NCBI GenBank assembly: GCA_963736055.1
Contig: CAVTNM010000008.1
Coordinates: 310,001 to 374,000, forward strand
Source of the DNA: AC-32 sp963736055
GTDB taxonomy: Bacteria; Actinomycetota; Thermoleophilia; Gaiellales; Gaiellaceae
Length of the DNA: 64,000 bases
Direction: 5' to 3'
Shown here: positions 57,956 to 64,000 of the stretch, piece by piece
Position numbering within the stretch: the stretch's first letter is position 1
How the letters are laid out: every line of letters begins with the position of its first letter
The notes under the pieces: generated by a model
What the model saw: the letters and a program-made list of their open reading frames with translations, nothing else
Database searches by the model: none
What the model was told of the DNA's origin: nothing
Position numbers and translations under genes: made by a program

Positions 57956-59122
57956 GTGAGCCGACTCTGGCCCTACGCGCGCAAGTACGGGTTCGACCTC
58001 CTGATCGTGATCGCAGCCCTCGAGAGCGCGCTCGAGGTCGCCTACAGGCACGATGCATCGCAGGCACCGCGCACGTCTCTCTGGTTCGGCGTCCCGGCAG
58101 TCGCTGTCACGGTGCTACTGCTCCTCGGCCGCAGGCGCTTCCCGTTCGGCGCGCCCGCGACCTTCTGGCTGGTCGGCGCGGCGCTGTCGTTCGTGGACGG
58201 GCGCCTGCTCGTGTTTACGAGCGGCGTCTTCGTCGCGGGAATGGCGGCCGCATTGCTCCTGGGCAACCTCCGCGTCGTGTGGCAGGAGCGCCTCGGCCTC
58301 GCGATCGTGCTCGGTTGTGCGGCGATCGTCGTCTCCAACGACCCGAACAACTCGCCGAGCGAGCTGGTCTTCATACCCGTCCTGTTCGCCATCGGCTGGC
58401 TCGTCGGCTTCGCGTTGCGCGAGCGCGCCCACCAGACCGAAGCGGCAGAGACGCGGGCACGAGAAGCCGAGCGCGAGCGGGAAGTCGCGGCCCGCCTCGC
58501 CGTCGCCGAGGAGCGTGCGCGCATCGCGCGCGAGTTGCACGACATCGTCGCCCACTCGGTCAGCGTCATGGTGCTTCAGGTCGGAGCCGTCCGGCACCGG
58601 TTGCCCGACGCGCTCGGTCAGGACGGGTCGGCGCTCCGCGACGTCGAGCGGGTAGGCCGAACTGCGCTTGCCGAGATGCGCCGCCTGCTCGGCGCAATGC
58701 GCACGGACGGCGACGACCTCGAGCTCACTCCTCAGCCCGGCCTCGGCCGCCTCGAACTGCTCCTGGAGGAGATCGCCAGCGCAGGACTTCCCGTGCAGCT
58801 GCACGTAGAGGGGGAGCCCTTCCCGCTTCCGCGCGCGATCGACCTCTCCGCCTATCGGATCGTGCAGGAAGGGCTCACCAACGTGCTCAAGCACGCCAAT
58901 GCGGAGAGCGCCGAGGTCGTCGTCCGTTACGCCCCGGACGGGCTGCGGATCGACGTCCGCGACGATGGGCGAGGCGATTCGATCAGCGACGGCCTCGGCC
59001 ACGGGCTCGTGGGGATCCGCGAGCGAGTGAAGCTGTACGGAGGGGAGATGTCGGCAGGCACCGCGAACGGAGGCGGCTTCGTGCTCAGCACCCGCCTTCC
59101 CGTGGGGAGTGAGGAGCGATGA
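57956..59122 (+). CDS. NarL-type sensor histidine kinase
   Basis: A 388-residue HisKA_3 kinase. About four or five N-terminal helices form the sensor membrane region, then a coiled linker, the phosphoacceptor ERARIARELHDIVAHSVSVMV (His in ELHDIVAH) and HATPase_c with NVLKHANAESAEVVV, DVRDDGRGD and GHGLVGIRERVKLYGGEM. Start GTG at 57956. Its stop overlaps the response-regulator ATG by 4 nt. Confidence 0.95.
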   Translation: MSRLWPYARKYGFDLLIVIAALESALEVAYRHDASQAPRTSLWFGVPAVAVTVLLLLGRRRFPFGAPATFWLVGAALSFVDGRLLVFTSGVFVAGMAAALLLGNLRVVWQERLGLAIVLGCAAIVVSNDPNNSPSELVFIPVLFAIGWLVGFALRERAHQTEAAETRAREAEREREVAARLAVAEERARIARELHDIVAHSVSVMVLQVGAVRHRLPDALGQDGSALRDVERVGRTALAEMRRLLGAMRTDGDDLELTPQPGLGRLELLLEEIASAGLPVQLHVEGEPFPLPRAIDLSAYRIVQEGLTNVLKHANAESAEVVVRYAPDGLRIDVRDDGRGDSISDGLGHGLVGIRERVKLYGGEMSAGTANGGGFVLSTRLPVGSEER

Positions 59123-59772
59123 GCATCCGCGTTCTCATCGCAGACGACCAGTCGATGGTCCGAGCCGGCTTCCGGATGCTCCTTGCAGACGAGGCGGACA
59201 TCGAGGTAGTCGCCGAGGCCGAGAACGGCTTCGAGGCGATCGAGAAGGCGGCGCGCTTTCAGCCGACCGTGGTCCTGATGGACATCCGCATGCCCGAGCT
59301 CGACGGTCTCGAGGCGACGCGGCGGATCCTCGCCGCCGACAGCCTTGCGCGGATCCTGATCCTGACGACGTTCGACCTCGACGAATACATCTACGAGGCT
59401 TTGCGCGCGGGCGCCAGCGGCTTCGTCCTGAAGGACGAGCCTCCGGAGCAGCTGATCGCCGCCATCCGTACGGTCGCCGCGGGTGATGCCCTGCTCTCGC
59501 CGCTCGTCACGAGGCGCGTCATCGACCAGTTCGCTCGCGTCCCACGGCCGACGCCACCGAGCGAGCTCGACGAGCTCACCACGCGCGAGCGGGAGGTCTT
59601 CCGGCTGATCGCCCAGGGCCTCTCGAACGCGGAGATCAGCGAGTCCCTCTTCATCAGCGAGACGACCGTCAAGACTCACGTCACGCACGTCCTGCAGAAG
59701 CTGAATCTCCGCGACCGCGTCCAAGCGGTCGTTCTCGCATACCAGGCGGGCCTCGTCGAGTCGGACGCCTGA
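59119..59772 (+). CDS. NarL/FixJ-family response regulator
   Basis: A 217-residue regulator: receiver domain with the acidic pair VLIADDQS, phospho-Asp in VVLMDIRMPE, Thr in LILTTFD and Lys in GFVLKDEPP; then a LuxR-type HTH (ELTTREREVFRLIAQGLSNAEISESLFISETTVKTHVTHVLQKLNLRD in segments LTTREREVFRLIAQG and ETTVKTHV). It probably acts at the 57906 operator. Confidence 0.95.
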   Translation: MSIRVLIADDQSMVRAGFRMLLADEADIEVVAEAENGFEAIEKAARFQPTVVLMDIRMPELDGLEATRRILAADSLARILILTTFDLDEYIYEALRAGASGFVLKDEPPEQLIAAIRTVAAGDALLSPLVTRRVIDQFARVPRPTPPSELDELTTREREVFRLIAQGLSNAEISESLFISETTVKTHVTHVLQKLNLRDRVQAVVLAYQAGLVESDA

Positions 59773-59819
59773 GACGACCCCGCCGTCGCGGATCACGCCG
59801 TCTACCCGCCGTCGGCAGG

Positions 59820-60527
59820 ATGCCGATGGTGAAGAGCGCACCCACTCGTGTCGACGCCGTCGTCCTCGATTGCGACGGGCTCCTCGTGGAGACCGAATCC
59901 CGGTGGACCGTCGCCGAGTCATCCCTGTTCGCCGACCACGGCCTTCCGTTCGGCCGGGAGGAGAAGGCGATGCTCATCGGGCGCTCGATCGAATCGGCCG
60001 CCGAGGACATGGCCGCTTGCTTCGGCCGCCCCGGCGAAGGAGCTGCCATCGGAGCAGAGCTGCTGGAACGCGTCCACCGTGAGATCGAGGCGCTCGCCAA
60101 GCCTCAACCCGGCGCGGTCGAGCTCGTCCAGGCCTGCGCGGAACGCGTGCCGGTCGCGGTCGCGAGCAACAGCCCGCGAAGCTTGCTCGACGTCGCGCTC
60201 CAGGGCTCCGGCCTGGCCGAGTTGCTACCTGTCTCCGTCGCCGGCGACGAGGTCGAGCGGCCGAAGCCGGATCCCGACCTCTACCTCGAGGCGTGCCGTC
60301 GGCTCGGCGCCGTCCCCACCTCGTCGGTGGCGTTCGAGGACTCGGGCACCGGGGTCGCTTCGGCGCGCGCGGCCGGGCTCTACGTGATCACGATCCCTTC
60401 TCTCCCGGGAACGCAGCTGGACCACGACTGGGAGCTGGCGATGCTCACCGACCCGGCGCTGCTCGCCTGGGCCTCGGCGCTCGGCCCGCGGGACGCCCAG
60501 GTCGAACCGTCCGGGCGAGCCGGCTAA
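59820..60527 (+). CDS. HAD-superfamily phosphatase (subfamily IA)
   Basis: A 235-residue HAD hydrolase: motif I AVVLDCDGLLVETES, motif II VAVASNSPRSL, motif III Lys in VERPKPDPDLY and motif IV VAFEDSGTGVASA. A beta-phosphoglucomutase/phosphoglycolate-phosphatase-like cap is present. Start ATG at 59820, with ATG at 59826 also possible. Confidence 0.9.
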   Translation: MPMVKSAPTRVDAVVLDCDGLLVETESRWTVAESSLFADHGLPFGREEKAMLIGRSIESAAEDMAACFGRPGEGAAIGAELLERVHREIEALAKPQPGAVELVQACAERVPVAVASNSPRSLLDVALQGSGLAELLPVSVAGDEVERPKPDPDLYLEACRRLGAVPTSSVAFEDSGTGVASARAAGLYVITIPSLPGTQLDHDWELAMLTDPALLAWASALGPRDAQVEPSGRAG

Positions 60528-60530
60528 CAG

Positions 60531-60660
60531 GTACTGCGAGCTCCCCGCCGAGCACCGGCACCACCGCGTCCGCTGCAGCTCGTGCGGTGTCGTCGCGCAC
60601 GTTCGCCACGAACACCCCGAGCCGATCGTCGGACGGGTGAGGCGGCCTCCCGATACCCCT
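60531..60660 (+). pseudogene. Possible remnant of a Fur-family regulator
   Basis: In the frame reading NRYCELPAEHRHHRVRCSSC then GVVAHVRHEHPEPIVG, the HRHH...CSSCG pattern resembles the dimerisation and zinc region of Fur-family proteins. No start, DNA-binding domain or proper end is seen. It sits in the gap between the HAD and peroxidase genes. Short and uncertain. Confidence 0.3.
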
Positions 60661-60727
60661 CGACGACGGGGAGCTCAACTTGGCCGGCCGCTGCCCAGGC
60701 GCGCGGCCGGCCAGAAGACTTCAGCCG

Positions 60728-62755
60728 TTAGCCGGTCGCCTCCTTCCCGTCGACCGGGACGGCCGATTGCTGGCGGTGCGAGTGGTGTCCGCCGCCGCCG
60801 GAGCCGTCGCCGCCGGACGGGCTGCCCGGTGCCGGTGCCGCATCCTCGGCAGCTGCGATGAACACGTTCGGCGCCACCATCGCGCCGGTGTTCACCTTGA
60901 TCAGCTCGGCGAGCGTGTGCTTGTACGTGATCCCGTAGGCCTGCTGGATCTTGGCCAGGAACGGGTCGTTCTCGTAGAAGAAGCGGTCGCCGTCGCGAAG
61001 CGCCTGGAACTGACGCTTCCAGATCGCGAGCTGCAGTGGCCCCAGCTCCGAGCCCGCCACGTGCGGCTCGGCGACCATGCCGACGAACGCGTCAACCCTG
61101 TCGACCGAGCCGTAGATCGCCTTCAGCCGGGCTGCGAGCGTCGAGCGCCGGATGCCCACCACCGCGTCTTCCCCAGCCGCATCCGAGCCGGCCGCGAGCG
61201 TGTGTCCTTCGTCGTCCTTCAGGCGGACGAAGTCGAGGATGTCCGGGTCGTCGATCGGGTCCCTGTTGCTGATCTGGCGGCTGAAGGTCGGGAACCGATC
61301 GGTCGCCTCGCCCGTGATGTCCGTGAACGAACGCGCCGGCGCCAGGCCGTAGGCGCGCCGCAGGGCGTTGTAGGACGGCATCCCGTGATCCCGCCCACGC
61401 TCCACGTCGTCCGCGCCGAGATCGGCGACACCGGCGAAGCAGTCCGAGCTGATGACCGGTGCGCCACAGACCTCGGGGTGCGCGGTGCCGGGCTTCGGCA
61501 CCTGGAAGAGCACGCTGCGGAGCGAGTTGTCGATCTGCTCGTCGTTCTTGTACTCGCGCTCCCCGAGGCTCTCCAGGATCGGGCCTTCGCCCACCTGCTC
61601 GAGCAGGTCGGGATTGCCGAACGCGGCCACGAGCGGGATCACGAGCGTGACCGTCCCGTCGGCGTTCCTCTCGACGGCCACCCCCTCCGCGGGGAAGACC
61701 CGGTTGAGCTGGTCGTCGGTGTACGTCCCCGCCGGGACCGTCGGCTCGAACTCACCGTGGATCATGCTGTGCGCCCGGTAGCCGACGGTGGCGAACTCGT
61801 TCCCGAGGCCCGGGTTGACGTCCGGGTTGTAGCCGCGGTAGCGGTCGAGCCGGATGCCCAGCGCGGGCAGGAACGCCGTGTAGGTGATGTATTCGATCTC
61901 CGCTCCGACGATCCGTCGCGCGAGCTGGAACTTGTCCTCGTCCGAGAGCCCCGTTCGGGCAAGGGACGCGACGATCCGGTTGTGCTCGCGGGCGAACAGC
62001 GTGTGGATCGACGTCAGCGCGACGTTCTCGTTCGCCCGGACGTCGCCGGCCACGACCGCCTTCTCGGGCGTCGCCACGAGCGCGCCCATCAGGTCGACCG
62101 GCGGCGGCGCCAGCGGCGAGCGTGCATTGGCGCGCGGCAGGTAGTCGTTCGGCAACAACAGTGAGGCCTTGTTGTTCGCCGGATTGTTGTCGCCGGCGGT
62201 GCCTGCCCGCATCCAGTCCAGCCGGGAGTTGCTCACCCCGTAGACGTTCGAGGCGTCGATGAAGCTGTCGATCGTGTTGATCTGCTGGCGTGGCGTCTTG
62301 ACGCCCGTGCCGGGGGCGGCGGGTGTCCGTGAGAACGCCAGCGATCCGAAGTCGTTCTGGAAGCCCTCGAGGCGATCCTTGGCATCGAACGCCATCGGCA
62401 CGTTTTCGGCCGGGGTCTCGTCACGGAGGCCCATGTCGTGGTCGATGAACTGGCCCCACGCCCAACCCCATTGGGAGATGTCGTTCTCCGAGAAAAGGTT
62501 CTGCCCCTCGTCGTTGAAGACGCGGTTGCTGATGTACCGAGGCGACGGGCCGGACACCATCTTTCCGATCCCGTCGGCGTAGCTCGCGGGGGCGACTCTG
62601 ACGTACTGCGTCCCCGCCTCGCCCCAGTTGGCATGAAGCGGGTTGTTTCCACTGCCGTCCAGCGTCCGGACTGCTGCCGGGCCGCTTGCTCCTGACCCTG
62701 CTGCCAGTGTCGCCAGCAGGATGACGCCAATAATCGACATCGCGAGCTTGTGCAT
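60728..62755 (-). CDS. Secreted animal-type heme peroxidase
   Basis: A 675-residue protein with a signal peptide (SIIGVILLATLAAGSGASG) and an animal heme-peroxidase domain. Distal His and Asp are in WGQFIDHDMGL, catalytic Arg in LFAREHNRIVA, and the proximal His region is VGYRAHSMIHGEF. DDVERGRDHGMPSYNALRRAYGL is a family hallmark. The C-terminal tail is Gly/Ser/His-rich (GGDGSGGGGHHSHRQQ), possibly metal-binding. Peroxicin/peroxinectin-like members can use halides; the substrate is unknown. Start ATG at 62755. Confidence 0.92.
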   Translation of the reverse strand: MHKLAMSIIGVILLATLAAGSGASGPAAVRTLDGSGNNPLHANWGEAGTQYVRVAPASYADGIGKMVSGPSPRYISNRVFNDEGQNLFSENDISQWGWAWGQFIDHDMGLRDETPAENVPMAFDAKDRLEGFQNDFGSLAFSRTPAAPGTGVKTPRQQINTIDSFIDASNVYGVSNSRLDWMRAGTAGDNNPANNKASLLLPNDYLPRANARSPLAPPPVDLMGALVATPEKAVVAGDVRANENVALTSIHTLFAREHNRIVASLARTGLSDEDKFQLARRIVGAEIEYITYTAFLPALGIRLDRYRGYNPDVNPGLGNEFATVGYRAHSMIHGEFEPTVPAGTYTDDQLNRVFPAEGVAVERNADGTVTLVIPLVAAFGNPDLLEQVGEGPILESLGEREYKNDEQIDNSLRSVLFQVPKPGTAHPEVCGAPVISSDCFAGVADLGADDVERGRDHGMPSYNALRRAYGLAPARSFTDITGEATDRFPTFSRQISNRDPIDDPDILDFVRLKDDEGHTLAAGSDAAGEDAVVGIRRSTLAARLKAIYGSVDRVDAFVGMVAEPHVAGSELGPLQLAIWKRQFQALRDGDRFFYENDPFLAKIQQAYGITYKHTLAELIKVNTGAMVAPNVFIAAAEDAAPAPGSPSGGDGSGGGGHHSHRQQSAVPVDGKEATG

Positions 62756-63009
62756 CCCAACCTCCCTCGGCGGCTTAGGGTGCTGTGCGCCGCACTGTTC
62801 GCGCGTGTCTATACGGGCTCTAGCTTCAGCCCTCCTCGCTCCGCCCTGGCCGGCGGGCGCCGTGTTTCAGCAAAGGTTGAGGTGAACCACCCCTTCACAC
62901 TCAGACCCTTCGTCGCTGACCCGAAGTGGCGGAACCTACTCCGGAGGTTCTCGAGAGTCAAGCATGCGTCGCAAGGCGATACTCTCCCGATCTCGAAGGC
63001 AGGAGGATC
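62756..63009. other. Intergenic region between divergent peroxidase and anchored-protein genes
   Basis: 254 bp with no supported gene. A GGCGATAC at about 62978-62985 resembles the sigma-28-like -10 seen elsewhere, but no TCAA lies 16 bp upstream, so no promoter is called. The plus-strand gene has a conventional AGGAGGATC ribosome-binding site. Confidence 0.5.
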
Positions 63010-63786
63010 GTGAATTCGAGTGGGGTCGTCGTCCAGGAGCCGATCAGCTCCGAGCTCGTTCTGGTTGATGAAGAGCTCGCCCTCCGCGCCCGCGGCGCGC
63101 TGCCCGACCCCCCCTGGCTGTTGCCCGTCCTGGCGGAGCTGGAGGAGTCCGCGAGGGCTCGACCGGCGGTTGCGATCGCGGAGGCTCCCGCCGCCGCTGC
63201 GGTCCCCGAGCCCGCTCCGGCGCCCTCACGCGCCCGAATCCCCACCGCCGCGGTGGTCGCGTTCGTGGTGTGCGCGCTGGCGCCTCTCGCGTACTTGCTG
63301 TACAGCCTCCTACCGTCGCCGCAGGGGCCAAGCCTGGCCGCGAAGCCCGACCAGCCTGCCACGACGCCGGGGCCGGCGCCCACCGGCACGACCAACCCGG
63401 TCCGGCCCACGCGGACGCAACCCGTCGCGAAGCCGAAGCCCAATCCCGCCCCGAAGCCCAAGCCCGCCAGGACGAAGCCCAAGGCAGCTGCGCCGGCGCC
63501 GAAGCGCACGGCCAAACCGAAGCTGACGCCGCGGCCGCACACCCTCACGAGGGCGCAGCGCGTGTTCAGCTGGCGCAGGTCCGCGGGCGCGCTCTACTAC
63601 CAGTTCTACTTCCAGCGCGGAGCGACGACGATCTTCCAGACGCGCACGTTGCAGCCGAGCGCCGAGCTGCCGGCCCGGCTAAAGGTCCGGCCGGGCACCT
63701 ACAAGGTGCTCGTGCGCCCGGCCGTCCCGAGCGACGCCGGCATCATCCTCGGCGCCGCGATCCTGCAGAAGACGATGACCCTCTAG
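63010..63786 (+). CDS. Membrane-anchored Pro/Lys-rich protein with C-terminal beta domain
   Basis: A 258-residue protein. A cytosolic part of about 75 residues rich in Ala/Pro precedes one helix (AAVVAFVVCALAPLAYLLYSLL), a Pro/Lys/Thr stalk (PKPNPAPKPKPARTKPKAA in part), and a C-terminal domain of about 75 residues (FSWRRSAGALYYQFYFQRGATTIFQTRTL in part) that looks like a fibronectin-III/immunoglobulin sandwich. I chose GTG at 63010 with AGGAGGATC upstream. It has the same anchor-stalk-domain layout as the 21127 and 27186 pilus-locus proteins. Function unknown. Confidence 0.75.
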   Translation: MNSSGVVVQEPISSELVLVDEELALRARGALPDPPWLLPVLAELEESARARPAVAIAEAPAAAAVPEPAPAPSRARIPTAAVVAFVVCALAPLAYLLYSLLPSPQGPSLAAKPDQPATTPGPAPTGTTNPVRPTRTQPVAKPKPNPAPKPKPARTKPKAAAPAPKRTAKPKLTPRPHTLTRAQRVFSWRRSAGALYYQFYFQRGATTIFQTRTLQPSAELPARLKVRPGTYKVLVRPAVPSDAGIILGAAILQKTMTL

Positions 63787-64000
63787 GCGGCGCCCAGCGC
63801 CTTCGCCTTGATCGTGTCGAACTCCGACTGGTTGATCGCGCCGCTGTCGAGCAGCTTCTTGGCCCGCTCGATCTCACCCGTGGCGCCGCCGCTGCCGGCG
63901 GCTTCGCGCACGTAGTCGTCGAACTGAGCCTGCTGGCTCTTCGCCTGCGCAATGTTTCGCTCGGCCATCCCGTCGTGCTCGGCTATGAGGTAGACGAAGA
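63783..64000 (-). CDS. PLDc_N/SHOCT-domain membrane protein (5' part beyond window)
   Basis: The C-terminal 72 codons of a gene that continues past the right edge. The frame is open upstream of the internal Met at 63968, reading FVYLIAEHDGMAERN, the end of a helix-plus-loop typical of cardiolipin-synthase N-terminal-like (PLDc_N) membrane proteins, followed by a SHOCT motif (EIERAKKLLDSGAINQSEFDTIKAKALGA). Its stop overlaps the convergent gene's stop by 4 nt. Confidence 0.75.
   Translation of the reverse strand, partial: FVYLIAEHDGMAERNIAQAKSQQAQFDDYVREAAGSGGATGEIERAKKLLDSGAINQSEFDTIKAKALGAA

Overview
The window is high-GC bacterial chromosomal DNA. Gene content points to an actinobacterium of the class Thermoleophilia (Gaiellales/Solirubrobacterales-like). 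The evidence is an actinobacterial-type rpoC-rpoB-rplL-rplJ-rplA-rplK-nusG-secE-rpmG-tRNA-Met block, many GTG/TTG starts, many start codons placed as for leaderless mRNAs, and a large type IV pilus (T4P) locus without an outer-membrane secretin. The taxonomic call is an inference from gene content, not from a database search.

Region by region. (1) 1-10.8 kb: the transcription/translation block, all on the minus strand, with rpoC running off the left edge. (2) 10.9-12.7 kb: a short plus-strand run (creatininase-like amidohydrolase, pdxH-like oxidase, isochorismatase-like hydrolase). (3) 12.8-28.1 kb: the T4P locus: pilC; pilT-pilM-pilN-pilO and a PilP-position protein; three pilA-type pilins; two lysine-rich anchored proteins; pilB; pilD; and PilX-, PilV- and PilW-like minor components. 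A second pilT, in an operon with a lytic transglycosylase/M23 peptidase, lies at 32.8-35.4 kb. (4) 28.2-39.1 kb: metabolic and membrane genes (aquaporin, NUDIX, DUF2252, TMEM175-like channel, geranylgeranyl-reductase-like flavoprotein, acetamidase/formamidase). (5) 39.1-47.2 kb: an accessory zone with two tandem structured elements, a tyrosine recombinase, tRNA-Tyr, an amidase, and a 3.2-kb segment bounded by a 43-bp direct repeat of the tRNA-Thr 3' half that carries a cyclase-ATPase-TPR gene. (6) 47.4-64 kb: regulators and transporters (MerR-DUF1835 fusion, TetR with two MFS pumps, a NarL-type two-component pair facing an alpha/beta hydrolase), a phosphotriesterase-family enzyme, an animal-type heme peroxidase and two anchored proteins.

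Three signals are not explained by ordinary annotation. First, a sigma-28 (FliA/WhiG)-like promoter, TCAA-N16-GCCGATA, recurs in front of T4P genes and usually ends 7-9 nt before the start codon; it links genes from 13 kb to 35 kb into one probable regulon with leaderless transcripts. Second, two tandem elements of about 155 bp at 39.15-39.46 kb fold into the same three-helix structure with compensatory base changes. Third, a small hairpin with compensatory changes sits 10-20 nt after the stop codons of rpoB, rplA and pilD.

Several genes, including the essential rplJ, show single-base frame breaks. These may be assembly errors and should be checked before any biological reading.
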